A DNA stretch of 64,000 bases, taken from NCBI GenBank assembly GCA_031549605.1, contig JAVBPM010000027.1, positions 1-64,000 of the forward strand, written 5' to 3'. The notes under the pieces are model-generated. The model had not been told where the DNA came from and searched no databases. It saw only the letters and a list, made by a program, of their open reading frames with translations. Each line of letters opens with the position of its first letter. Position 1 is the first letter of the stretch. Origin of the DNA: WRAI01 sp031549605. GTDB taxonomy: Bacteria; Bacillota; Clostridia; Oscillospirales; UBA929. Both the position numbers and the translations under genes were made by a program. Of this stretch, positions 8,592-17,168 are shown one piece after another.

Positions 8592-10370
8592 CTATTTGAG
8601 ATTGAGCTGAAGGTGCAAATCGGTCAGCTGGTGGTTGTCGACGTTGGCGGGGCTGTCCATCATCGGCTCGACGGCTTGCTGCGTCTTGGGGAAGGCCAGC
8701 ACATCGCGGATGTTGTCGGTCTGCGCCAGCAGCATGACGATGCGGTCAAAGCCAAAGCCGATGCCGCCGTGCGGTGGCACGCCATAGGTAAAGGCCTCAA
8801 TCATATGACCGAAACGCGTTTTAATTTCGTCGTCGGGTAGGCCGAGCAGCTGGAACATACGCTGCTGCACATCGGCCCGATGGATACGAACCGAGCCGGA
8901 GCACAGCTCATAGCCGTTCATGACCATGTCAAAGGCCTTGGCGCGGCAAGCGCCGAGGTCGCTGTCCAGCAGCGCAACGTCCTCGTCCATCGGCGCGGTA
9001 AACGGGTGGTGGGCGGCGACGTAGCGGTTCTCCTCCTCGCTGTACTCAAAGAGCGGAAACTCGGTAATCCACAACGGTTTGTAGTCGTCGGGCTTAATCA
9101 GGCCAAGGCGGCGCGCCAGCTCGCAGCGCAGACAGCCCAGCACCGTCTTGACCAGCCGGTCGTTTTTGTCGGCGACAACAAAGAGAATGTCGCCGTCCTT
9201 GAAATCAGCGGCGGCAGTCAGTGCCGCCAGCTCGGTCTCACTCAATTGCTTGGCAAACGAGGAGGCGACGGTGCCGTCCACGCTCTTGTGCCAAGCCAGT
9301 CCACCGGCGCGCAGGCCGCGCGTGTACTCGACCAGATTGTCAAGCTCCTTGCGAGTAAAGCGGCCGGCCAGGCCCTCGGCATTGATGAGTCGCACCGAGC
9401 CGCCGCCGTGGATGGCGTCGCCAAAGACGACAAAGTTCGTCTCTTTCAGACATTCGGAAACGTCAATCAGCTTGAGGTCGTAGCGCAGGTCGGGCTTGTC
9501 GGTGCCGTACTGCTCGATGGCGTCTTTGTAGGTCATGCGCGGAAAGGCGGGCAGCTCGACGTTAAGCACGCTTTTAAACAGCGACTGCATCATGCGCTCG
9601 TTAATGTCTAGGATATCGTCGATGTCGACAAAGGACATCTCCATGTCAATTTGGGTGAAGTCGGGCTGGCGGTCGGCGCGTAAATCCTCGTCGCGGTAGC
9701 AGCGCGCCAGTTGGAAGTAGCGGCCGGTGCCGCCGACCATCAGCAGCTGTTTATACTGCTGCGGCGACTGCGGCAGCGCGTAGAACTTGCCGGGGTGCAG
9801 GCGCGACGGCACGAGGTAGTCGCGCGCGCCCTCGGGCGTGGACTTGGTCAGCACCGGCGTCTCGACCTCGATAAAGCCCTCGGCGTCGTAGAAGTTGCGG
9901 ACGGCCATAGCCGCTTTGTGGCGAATACGCAGATTGTGTTGCAGCGGCGCACGGCGCAGGTCGAGGTAGCGGTACTTGAGACGCAGCAGCTCATTGGCGT
10001 CGCTGTCGTCGATAATCTCAAAGGGTGGGGTCAGTGATTTGGAAAACACCGTCAGCGCCGTCGCCAGCACCTCAATTTCGCCGGTCGGCATATCGGGGTT
10101 GATGTCCTTACCGTTGCGGCGGCTGACTTGGCCGGTCACGGTCACGCAGTACTCGCCGCGCAGCGCGGCTGCCTGTTCAAACAGCGGCGCGTTTTCCGTC
10201 TCGTTAAAGGTGCATTGCACAATGCCGCTGTGGTCGCGCAGCTGTACAAACAGCAGGCCGCCGAGGTTGCGCGTGCGCGCAACCCAGCCGCACAGCGTGA
10301 CGGTTTGGCCGGCGTGGCTGCCGCGCAGCGCGCCGCACAGCAGGGTGGGGGTGTGTTGAAAATGAGGCAT
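8592..10370 (-). CDS. aspS: aspartyl-tRNA synthetase
   Basis: A 592-aa class IIb synthetase that charges tRNA-Asp (or Asp/Asn if non-discriminating). The N-terminal OB-fold anticodon domain (about 15-110) begins LCGWVARTRNLGG. The catalytic core shows motif 2 (YRDEDLRADRQPDFTQID) and motif 3 (GIGFGFDRIVMLL), and the bacterial GAD insertion lies between about 290 and 420. Length matches bacterial AspRS. AAGGAGGGC precedes ATG 10370. It lies 13 nt after hisS on the same strand, the common Firmicute hisS-aspS pair. Confidence 0.97.
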   Translation of the reverse strand: MPHFQHTPTLLCGALRGSHAGQTVTLCGWVARTRNLGGLLFVQLRDHSGIVQCTFNETENAPLFEQAAALRGEYCVTVTGQVSRRNGKDINPDMPTGEIEVLATALTVFSKSLTPPFEIIDDSDANELLRLKYRYLDLRRAPLQHNLRIRHKAAMAVRNFYDAEGFIEVETPVLTKSTPEGARDYLVPSRLHPGKFYALPQSPQQYKQLLMVGGTGRYFQLARCYRDEDLRADRQPDFTQIDMEMSFVDIDDILDINERMMQSLFKSVLNVELPAFPRMTYKDAIEQYGTDKPDLRYDLKLIDVSECLKETNFVVFGDAIHGGGSVRLINAEGLAGRFTRKELDNLVEYTRGLRAGGLAWHKSVDGTVASSFAKQLSETELAALTAAADFKDGDILFVVADKNDRLVKTVLGCLRCELARRLGLIKPDDYKPLWITEFPLFEYSEEENRYVAAHHPFTAPMDEDVALLDSDLGACRAKAFDMVMNGYELCSGSVRIHRADVQQRMFQLLGLPDDEIKTRFGHMIEAFTYGVPPHGGIGFGFDRIVMLLAQTDNIRDVLAFPKTQQAVEPMMDSPANVDNHQLTDLHLQLNLK

Positions 10371-10383
10371 AGAAAAGCCCTCC

Positions 10384-11634
10384 TTAGTTGTGTATCATTG
10401 CGGCAATGGCTTGCGCGTCGAGCGCGCACGGCTGTTGCTCACCGGTTTTCATATGCTTGACCGCCACGGTGCCGCCGGCTACCTCGTCGTCTCCGATGAC
10501 GACAACATAGCGGCAGCCCGACTTATCGGCCTGCTTCATCTGCGCCTTGAGACTGCGGCCCATGGTGTCGCGCTCGGCCTTGACGCCCAGCTGCCGCAGC
10601 GCGTGCGTCAGCTGTAGGCAGGCGGTGCCGTCGACTTGCGCGTTGCAGAGGTAGAGGTCGCTGGCAGCGCTTCCGCCCAGCCGGATGCCCTGCGCCTCAG
10701 CCGTCATCAGCAGCCGTTCCAGCCCGCTGCCAAAGCCGAGTGCCGGCGTTGCCGGGCCACCCAGCGTCTCAATAAGGCCGTCGTAACGGCCGCCGCCGCA
10801 GACGGTGTCCTGTGCGCCCAGTCCGGGGGCCTTGAATTCAAAGACGGTGCGGGTGTAGTAATCCAAGCCGCGCACCAGCAGCGGGTTAAGCTTGTAGCCA
10901 ATGCCCATAGCCGTCAGGTGTCGTTGCAGCGCGGCAAAGTGATCGGCGCAGTCGCCGCAGAGGTGGTCGACCGAGTGCGGCGCCTGACGCGCTATCGCTT
11001 GACAGTCGGGGTTTTTGCAGTCGAGAATGCGCAACGGGTTGCGTTGGATGCGCTCATTGCAAAGGCCGCACAGCGAGTGCTGCGATAGATAGGCCTTGAG
11101 CGCGGCGTGGTACTGCGGTCGGCAGACGCTGCAGCCGATACTGTTAAGCTCCAGTGATACGTCGGTCAGACCCAGCGCGCGCAGATAGGTGTCGGCCAGC
11201 GCAATGACCTCGGCGTCGGCGTCGGCACCCGACGGGCCAAAGCACTCGACACCAAACTGGTGGTGTTCGCGCAGTCGACCGGCCTGTGGCTTTTCATAGC
11301 GAAAGTTGGGCGCGATATAGTAGACCTTTTGCGGCAGCGCCTGTGCCAGCAACCCGTGCTCCAGCACGGCGCGGCAGACGCTGGCCGTGCCCTCGGGTCG
11401 CAGCGACAGGCTGCGCCCGCCCTTATCGGTAAAGGTGTACATCTCTTTTTGCACCACGTCGGTGGTGTCGCCGACGCCGCGCTCGAACAGCTCGGTGTGC
11501 TCAAAGGTGGGAAAACGGATTTCATGAAAGCCAAAGCTGTGCGCCACACGGCGCAGCGTTGCCTCCAGCGCCTGCCACGGCGTGCTGTCCAGCACGTCTT
11601 TGGTGCCCTTGGGCGCCTGTGTCAAAAGGGCCAT
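10384..11634 (-). CDS. hisS: histidyl-tRNA synthetase
   Basis: A 416-aa class II synthetase. It opens PKGTKDVL, has motif 2 at RPEGTASVCRA, the histidine-A motif LVRGLDYYTRTVFEF and motif 3 near ALGFGSGLERL. The C-terminal anticodon-binding domain (about 325-416) contains VVIGDDEVAGGTVAVKHM. GCAGGAGGAAC precedes ATG 11634. Only about 90 bp separate it from the divergent promoter, too little for a T-box leader. It is first in the hisS-aspS pair. Confidence 0.97.
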   Translation of the reverse strand: MALLTQAPKGTKDVLDSTPWQALEATLRRVAHSFGFHEIRFPTFEHTELFERGVGDTTDVVQKEMYTFTDKGGRSLSLRPEGTASVCRAVLEHGLLAQALPQKVYYIAPNFRYEKPQAGRLREHHQFGVECFGPSGADADAEVIALADTYLRALGLTDVSLELNSIGCSVCRPQYHAALKAYLSQHSLCGLCNERIQRNPLRILDCKNPDCQAIARQAPHSVDHLCGDCADHFAALQRHLTAMGIGYKLNPLLVRGLDYYTRTVFEFKAPGLGAQDTVCGGGRYDGLIETLGGPATPALGFGSGLERLLMTAEAQGIRLGGSAASDLYLCNAQVDGTACLQLTHALRQLGVKAERDTMGRSLKAQMKQADKSGCRYVVVIGDDEVAGGTVAVKHMKTGEQQPCALDAQAIAAMIHN

Positions 11635-11722
11635 GGTGTTCCTCCTGCCGTTAAATAGTGATACACGTTAGAATATCACAGCTGCGCGGTAAAAAGCAAG
11701 CAAAAGACACGTAAAAGGCGGC

Positions 11723-11751
11723 TTGACAGAACGTAAGTTCCGTGATATTCT
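11723..11751 (+). promoter_or_regulatory. sigma-A promoter of the GyrI-like gene
   Basis: Consensus -35 TTGACA (11723-11728), a 17-bp spacer and -10 TATTCT (11746-11751). The spacer holds the short inverted repeat GAAC-N4-GTTC. Confidence 0.75.
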
Positions 11752-11762
11752 CCACGTGAACC

Positions 11763-11780
11763 GATTGAATCGATTCAATC
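11763..11780. promoter_or_regulatory. perfect 18-bp palindrome, operator candidate
   Basis: GATTGAATCGATTCAATC equals its own reverse complement. It lies just after the likely transcription start and 4 nt before the GGAGGA of the GyrI-like gene, where a bound dimeric regulator would block transcription or where the RNA could fold onto the ribosome site. Confidence 0.6.
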
Positions 11781-11797
11781 GAACGGAGGAACATACT

Positions 11798-12304
11798 ATG
11801 GCGGCACAGATCGTGAAGCGTTATGTTGAAGCGTTTCCGGCCATGCGGCTGATTGGGCGCTGTTACGGCGAGGCCGACCGTGTGGGCGGCGGCTTTGGCG
11901 CTAAATGGGGCGAGTGCTTTGCCACCGGCCATTTTGCGCCGCTGGAGGCGCTGCCCAAGCTGGCCGTTGAGGGCGATGCCTATGTCGGCGCTATGCGCGA
12001 CAACAACGGCGCGTTTGAGTACTGGATTGGTGTGCTGGCACCGCAGGGTACGCCGGTGCCCGACGGATATGACAGCGCCGAGTTGGCCGCCTTTGAGGCC
12101 GTCACCTGCTATTTGTACGGCGATGAGAAAAGCGGCGAACTGTACGGCATGGCGGCGCATACGCTGTGTGTTCAAAGCACGGCCGAGCTGGGTCGCATAC
12201 CCGACGCGGCGGGCTGGCGCATTGAGCGGTACAACTGCCCGCGCTTCACCGCGCCGGACGCGCAGGGCAAGGTCATTCTCGATTACAGTATCGCCGTGCA
12301 GTAG
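11798..12304 (+). CDS. GyrI-like/effector-binding domain protein
   Basis: A 168-aa stand-alone domain of the GyrI-like (SOUL/AraC-effector) type. Typical are an early strand after the start (VEAFPAMRLIGRCY), the mid segment ending Y-W-I-G-V, and a C-terminal Y-x-x-P-R segment. Related domains bind hydrophobic or cationic small molecules as the sensor half of MerR/AraC regulators, or occur alone as sequestering proteins. There is no DNA-binding domain here. ATG 11798 follows GGAGGA; a reading frame beginning at a TTG in the promoter was discarded. The palindrome directly upstream makes it a regulated single-gene unit. Confidence 0.75.
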   Translation: MAAQIVKRYVEAFPAMRLIGRCYGEADRVGGGFGAKWGECFATGHFAPLEALPKLAVEGDAYVGAMRDNNGAFEYWIGVLAPQGTPVPDGYDSAELAAFEAVTCYLYGDEKSGELYGMAAHTLCVQSTAELGRIPDAAGWRIERYNCPRFTAPDAQGKVILDYSIAVQ

Positions 12305-12311
12305 CAAGCTA

Positions 12312-12348
12312 AAAAAAACAGGCCGTCTGCGGTGGCAGACGGCCTGTT
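12312..12348. terminator. terminator between convergent genes (mainly minus strand)
   Basis: A 14-bp perfect stem AACAGGCCGTCTGC / GCAGACGGCCTGTT with loop GGTG. On the minus strand it runs into a U tract (A-run at 12311-12318), which ends the serC-serA transcript. Confidence 0.85.
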
Positions 12349-12363
12349 ATCTGTGACAAGCAG

Positions 12364-13527
12364 CTAGGCTTCAAGTACGCGGAGACGCAGGATGCCCTCC
12401 ATCTCTGCCAGCTTGGCTGTGGCCTGCAGGTCAAAGGGTTCGCTTGAATCAAGGATGGTGAAGGCGTAGTCCTTTTTGGCTTTGTTGAGCATGTTTTCAA
12501 TGTTGATGCCGTTGCTGCTGCACACGGCGATAATCGACGACAGCATATTGGGGATGTTGCGGTGCGCGACACAGAGACGGTAGGGCGTCTCACGCGGCAG
12601 CGACACATCGGGGAAATTGACGCTGTTTTTGATGTTGCCGTTGACCAAAAACTCGCGCAGCTCGTCGGCGGCCATGACCGCGCAGTTGTCCTCGCTCTCG
12701 GGCGTCGACGCGCCGAGGTGCGGGATGGCCACAACGCCGGATTGACCCAGCAGGTGCTCGTTGGGAAAGTCGGTGACGTAACGGGCGATTTTGCCCTCGG
12801 CGAGGGCCGTCAGCACGCTGTCGTTGTCAAACAAGTCGCCGCGCGCCAGATTGATGATGCGCGGGCTGCGCGTAGTCAGATCAAGCGCTTCCTTGAGCAG
12901 CTTTTTGTTTTCGGCGTTGCTGGGGATGTGCAGCGAGATGTAGTCGCACTCGGCAAACAGGTAGTTCTGGCTCGGCGCGCGCTTGACGGCGCGGCTGAGA
13001 CCCCATGCGCCCTCGACGCTGAGGAAGGGGTCGAAGCCGTAGACCTCCATGCCCAGCGCGTAACCGGCGTTGGCCACCATCGCGCCGATGGCACCCAGAC
13101 CCAGTACGCCCAGCTTTTTGCCGTACAGCTCGGGGCCGACAAACTGGCTTTTGCCCTTTTCAACGGCGGCGGCCACGCCCTCGGTACCTTGCAGCGTCTG
13201 CACCCAGGTCATACCGCCGGCGACGTCGCGCGACGCCAGCACCAGCGCGCAGATGGCCAGCTCCTTGACGGCGTTGGCGTTGGCGCCGGGTGTGTTAAAG
13301 ACGACAACACCGGCTTCGCTGGCCTTGTCGACAGGTATGTTATTGACACCGGCACCGGCGCGCGCAATGGCCTTGAGGCTGGCGTTCAGCGTGCCGCTGT
13401 GCATGTCGGCGCTGCGCACCAGCACGCCATCGGGGTCGGCGCAGTCGGTGGTGCAGGCAAAGCGGTCGGTTGGCAGTCGGTCGAGGCCAACCTGCGCGAT
13501 TTTGTTCAGCAGTTGAATGTTAAACAT
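12364..13527 (-). CDS. serA: D-3-phosphoglycerate dehydrogenase
   Basis: A 387-aa NAD-dependent dehydrogenase for the first step of serine synthesis (3-phosphoglycerate to 3-phosphohydroxypyruvate). Seen: nucleotide-binding GLGAIGAMVANAG (about 140-152), catalytic Arg region NLARGD, and the His of IPHLGASTPESED. After about residue 310 a short C-terminal ACT domain ends EMEGILRLRVLEA, usually a serine-feedback site. This is the short form without the extra intervening domain. It overlaps the serC stop by 8 bp, so the two genes are co-transcribed and coupled. Confidence 0.95.
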   Translation of the reverse strand: MFNIQLLNKIAQVGLDRLPTDRFACTTDCADPDGVLVRSADMHSGTLNASLKAIARAGAGVNNIPVDKASEAGVVVFNTPGANANAVKELAICALVLASRDVAGGMTWVQTLQGTEGVAAAVEKGKSQFVGPELYGKKLGVLGLGAIGAMVANAGYALGMEVYGFDPFLSVEGAWGLSRAVKRAPSQNYLFAECDYISLHIPSNAENKKLLKEALDLTTRSPRIINLARGDLFDNDSVLTALAEGKIARYVTDFPNEHLLGQSGVVAIPHLGASTPESEDNCAVMAADELREFLVNGNIKNSVNFPDVSLPRETPYRLCVAHRNIPNMLSSIIAVCSSNGINIENMLNKAKKDYAFTILDSSEPFDLQATAKLAEMEGILRLRVLEA

Positions 13528-14611
13528 GGGCTACGCCTCCATTCTGCGCAGCAAAGGCGCACATAAATTGTGCCAGCGCTTCGACGCCGGCCATCGGCAT
13601 GGCGTTGTAAATCGAGGCGCGGATGCCACCAACGGCACGGTGGCCGGCCAAGTTAACCAGTCCGGCGGCGGCCGCTTCCTTGACAAACTGCTTATCCAGT
13701 TCTTCGCTGGGGCAGCGGAAGGTGATGTTCATCAGCGAACGGCTTGCTTTTTCGGCCACCGGCTTGTAGAAGCCGTTGGCGTCGATAACGCGATACAGCA
13801 CATCGGCTTTTTTCTCGTTGTGCAGGCGCATGGCGGACAGACCGCCCAGGTCGCGCACCCAGTCGAGCACCAGGCCCAGCAGATAGATGCCATAGGTGGC
13901 CGGCGTGTTGATCATCGAGTCGTTTTCGGCCTGGCCGGCGTAGTTCATGACGGTCGGTGTGTAATCTGCGGCCGTGCCCAGCAGGTCGTCGCGCACTATG
14001 ACGACGGTCAGACCAGACGGGCCCATGTTTTTCTGTGCGCCGGCGTAGATAACGCCGTATTTGGAGACGTCAAGCTCGGTGCTCAAAATGCAGCTTGACA
14101 TATCGCAGACGACGGGTACATTGCCCGTTTCGGGCACATAGTCCCAGCAGGTGCCGTAGATGGTGTTGTTGTGGCAGTAGTGGAAATAGGCGGCGTCGGC
14201 GCTGAGTGTCAGGTCACGCTGGCGGGGAATGGCGGCGTACGGCTTGGCATCGCAGGCGATGTTGACCTTGCCGTATTTCTGCGCCTCCTGCATCGCCTTT
14301 TTGCTGAACATACCCGTCACAGCGTAGTCGGCGCTGCCAGTGCGGCTCATCAGATTCATGGGCACGGCGGCAAACTGAAGCGTTGCGCCGCCCTGTAAAA
14401 AGAGCACTTTATAATTCTGAGGAATGGCCATCAGGTCGCGCAGCTTTTGCTCCACTTCCTGAAAAATGGCCAGATACATCTTTGAACGATGGCTCATTTC
14501 CATCACCGACATACCGTTCCCGCGGAAATCGAGCATCTCATCTGCTGCCTTTTGCAGCACCGGCTCCGGCAGAACGGCCGGACCCGCTGAGAAGTTGAAT
14601 ACACGACCCAT
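13520..14611 (-). CDS. serC: phosphoserine aminotransferase
   Basis: A 363-aa PLP class V aminotransferase that converts 3-phosphohydroxypyruvate plus glutamate to phosphoserine. N-terminus RVFNFSAGPAVLPEPVL is diagnostic; the FLQGGATLQFAAVPMNL phosphate loop and the cofactor lysine in YAGAQKNMGPSGL are present, and ASIYNAMP closes the fold. ATG 14611 follows AGAGGAG; the longer frame upstream carries no family sequence. It is the first gene of serC-serA. No serB phosphatase is nearby. Confidence 0.95.
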   Translation of the reverse strand: MGRVFNFSAGPAVLPEPVLQKAADEMLDFRGNGMSVMEMSHRSKMYLAIFQEVEQKLRDLMAIPQNYKVLFLQGGATLQFAAVPMNLMSRTGSADYAVTGMFSKKAMQEAQKYGKVNIACDAKPYAAIPRQRDLTLSADAAYFHYCHNNTIYGTCWDYVPETGNVPVVCDMSSCILSTELDVSKYGVIYAGAQKNMGPSGLTVVIVRDDLLGTAADYTPTVMNYAGQAENDSMINTPATYGIYLLGLVLDWVRDLGGLSAMRLHNEKKADVLYRVIDANGFYKPVAEKASRSLMNITFRCPSEELDKQFVKEAAAAGLVNLAGHRAVGGIRASIYNAMPMAGVEALAQFMCAFAAQNGGVAHV

Positions 14612-14753
14612 TGCTGTCACGCTCCTCTTTCTTGTATTGGTATCCATTATAAGGAATGGCGCTCCGTCCGTCAAACAAAAGCGGTGGGTAAAAGCACCAA
14701 AACAGCGGGCATTTTAACAGGCATTTCAAGCGTTTTGTCTGGCGAGATACAAA

Positions 14754-14790
14754 AAGCGCCGGGACCGTTTGAGGTTCGGTCCCGGCGCTT
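14754..14790. terminator. terminator after the 51-aa protein gene
   Basis: A 14-bp stem AAGCGCCGGGACCG / CGGTCCCGGCGCTT with a 9-nt loop, followed on the minus strand by a U tract (A-run 14751-14755), 3 nt after the small gene's stop. Confidence 0.8.
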
Positions 14791-14792
14791 TG

Positions 14793-14948
14793 CTAAGCCA
14801 GCGGCTCGGTGCGCTTTTTGCCCGACTTTTTGCTGTGCGGCAGCTCGGGCACCGGCGGCAGCTCGTTTTTGGGAATGTGCAGCTTTTGATTGCTCTCGGT
14901 GCCGTGCGGTTGTTTGGGGTCGGGCCGTCTCATACCGGCTTTGGCCAT
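14793..14948 (-). CDS. small basic protein of unknown function
   Basis: A 51-aa hydrophilic Pro/Lys-rich protein starting MAKAGMRRPDPKQPHGTE and ending KKSGKKRTEPLA. The start at 14948 fits GAGGTG six nt upstream; a longer frame to 14999 was rejected. It has its own terminator. Short proteins with a similar MAKAGMRRP-x-P-x-x-PHGT opening are, from memory, common hypothetical proteins in Clostridia. No domain or function is visible. Confidence 0.65.
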   Translation of the reverse strand: MAKAGMRRPDPKQPHGTESNQKLHIPKNELPPVPELPHSKKSGKKRTEPLA

Positions 14949-15054
14949 GTTCATCACCTCGGGGTTAGTCTGTCCGCCACAGCGCTTTCTTATTGCCAAG
15001 TACGGCGACTTGTGGCATGATGGACGTCAAACGACAATGAACGGAGGCGGTCGC

Positions 15055-17121
15055 ATGGACGAGCAGCTGCGGCATGAGCAGGCGGTGCTGGACGCTACGC
15101 TGGTGAAGGTTGCGCATAATTTGGAACTGCTGACTCAGGATGAGCAGTCGCTGGCGGCCGATATTCAAAAGTTTTACGAGTCCTACCACGCCGGCGATGT
15201 GGAAAACACCAGCGACCTCTATGTCGCGCTGGACAAGCAGCGGTTGCTCGACGCGGCGCTGGCCGCCAACCGCGCGGCGCAGAGCAAGGCCTATTTCGGT
15301 AAGATAGACTACACCTCGCCGGAGCGTGACGAGCAGCTGTACATCGGCAAAAAGGGCGTGGCCGACCAGACGCGCCGTCCCGAGCAGCTGATTATCGACT
15401 GGCGCGCGCCGGTGTCGCAGCTCTATTACAGTGCCACTACCGGAGCGGCCAGCTACACGGCGCCGCAGGGCGAAATCGGCGTCGATATCACGGCCAAGGC
15501 GACGCTGGAGGTGTCGGGCGACAAGGTCAACGCCGTCTACGACAGCCAGGTCGTGACCAACGACGCGCTGCTGGTGCAGTATTTGAGCAAGACCAAGGAC
15601 GTGGTGCTCAATGAAATTGTCGCCACCATCCAAAAGGAGCAGAATGACATCATTCGCATCGCGCCGTGGAAGAATGTGCTGGTGCAGGGTGTGGCCGGCT
15701 CGGGCAAGACGACGGTGGCCATGCACCGCATCTCGTACCTGCTGTATAACTACGCCAACCGGCTGACCTTTGCCAACATTTATGTCGTGGCATCGAGCAA
15801 GCTGTTTCTCAACTACATCACGGCCATGCTGCCCGATCTCGACGTGCCCGAGGTGCCGCAGGGCACGCTGGCCGAGCTGCTGACGGCGCTGGTACAGCAG
15901 GCCGACAAGCGGATTAAACTAAAAACGGCGGTCTGGGCGCTGACACACGAGCAGCAGCAGGACGCCTGCGACAGCATCAAAAGCCGCGTGGCGGCCATCG
16001 AGCAGACAGTTTTTCCGCACAGCGCCGTGTCGTTGTTTGGTGTGACGCTGCTGCGGCCGGATGACATTGCCATTACGCAGCGGCGTGGCCGCAGCTTGTC
16101 GCAGCGCGCGGCGTTACTCGACCAGCGTGTCGACGAGGCCATTGAGCAGCGCAAGGGACAGATTATCGACGCGATTGTGGCCCGCCGCAACGACGCCGAG
16201 ACGGTGGCGCTGGCACGGCAGCTGTTTGGGCTCAAGGGTGAGCAGGTGTGGGAGGTCGACTTGCAGAGCAGCTTCCGCAAGTGCCAGAACGCCTGTAAGC
16301 GCTGGTTTGGCAGACAGCTCAAGGCGTTTAAGGCCAGAGAGTTGGTCGATGATGTACTGCTGGCGGTCGCTCCCGACTGCGTGGGCCAGCCGCCCGACCT
16401 CGCCGTCATGGCGCTGACGGCGCTGGCCGCCGACCTGCTGGTTAAATCGCCGCTGGCCTCAACGGTCAAGCACATTGTCATTGACGAGGCGCAGGACTTT
16501 CCGCCACTGGTTTACCGCGTGCTGCGCTCGATTTTTTCCGACGCCACCTTTACCATTGTCGGCGATGTCTGCCAGAACATCAGCGCCGACGGGCTGGACA
16601 GCTGGCAGCCACTGACCGACGACATCTTTGCCGACAACGTCGACTTTGCCAAGCTGGTCAAAAGCTACCGCAATACCATTGAAATCAGCAGCTTCGCCAA
16701 CGCGCTGGCGGCGCCTTTTTTCGGCGGCGATTTTTTGGTCGAGCCGGTGGTGCGTCACGGCGCACCGGTTGGCGTCTACCCAAACGCCGACAAGGACAAG
16801 GCGCTGCGCCGGTTGCTGTCGCAGCTGGAGGAGCGGGCTTACCAGCTGTGCGCTGTCATCTGCAAGGAGCCGGACGAAGCGGCGCGGCTGGCAAAAAAGC
16901 TGGGGTTGACCCTGCTGGCCGGGGGCAGCGGCAGTCTCAGCCAAGGCACCTGCGTCGCGGCGCTAAAGGACACCAAGGGGTTGGAGTTTGACGCCGTCGT
17001 GCTGTACGACTTCGATGCGTACGATTTGTGTGAAGCCAGCGGCGACGCCAAGCGGCTGTACGTCGCCATGACGCGCGCGTTGCACGAGCTGCACCTGTTC
17101 AGCGACCGCGCCTTGCCGTAA
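15055..17121 (+). CDS. helD: HelD-like UvrD/Rep-family helicase
   Basis: A 688-aa superfamily 1 ATPase of HelD (helicase IV-like) type. In Firmicutes HelD binds RNA polymerase and recycles stalled complexes. The N-terminus (1-70) is a coiled coil typical of HelD. Walker A is GVAGSGKTTVAMHR (about 207-220), Walker B IDEAQDFPPL, motif IV VKSYRNT, motif V-VI KGLEFDAVVLYD and YVAMTRALHELHL. ATG 15055 follows GGAGG seven nt upstream; the 55-residue extension in the longer frame is not family-like. It is followed 47 nt later by the CapA gene on the same strand. Confidence 0.9.
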   Translation: MDEQLRHEQAVLDATLVKVAHNLELLTQDEQSLAADIQKFYESYHAGDVENTSDLYVALDKQRLLDAALAANRAAQSKAYFGKIDYTSPERDEQLYIGKKGVADQTRRPEQLIIDWRAPVSQLYYSATTGAASYTAPQGEIGVDITAKATLEVSGDKVNAVYDSQVVTNDALLVQYLSKTKDVVLNEIVATIQKEQNDIIRIAPWKNVLVQGVAGSGKTTVAMHRISYLLYNYANRLTFANIYVVASSKLFLNYITAMLPDLDVPEVPQGTLAELLTALVQQADKRIKLKTAVWALTHEQQQDACDSIKSRVAAIEQTVFPHSAVSLFGVTLLRPDDIAITQRRGRSLSQRAALLDQRVDEAIEQRKGQIIDAIVARRNDAETVALARQLFGLKGEQVWEVDLQSSFRKCQNACKRWFGRQLKAFKARELVDDVLLAVAPDCVGQPPDLAVMALTALAADLLVKSPLASTVKHIVIDEAQDFPPLVYRVLRSIFSDATFTIVGDVCQNISADGLDSWQPLTDDIFADNVDFAKLVKSYRNTIEISSFANALAAPFFGGDFLVEPVVRHGAPVGVYPNADKDKALRRLLSQLEERAYQLCAVICKEPDEAARLAKKLGLTLLAGGSGSLSQGTCVAALKDTKGLEFDAVVLYDFDAYDLCEASGDAKRLYVAMTRALHELHLFSDRALP

Positions 17122-17168
17122 GAGGCGGTCGGTGGTATACTCAAGCTACGACAACGAACGGAGGCACT

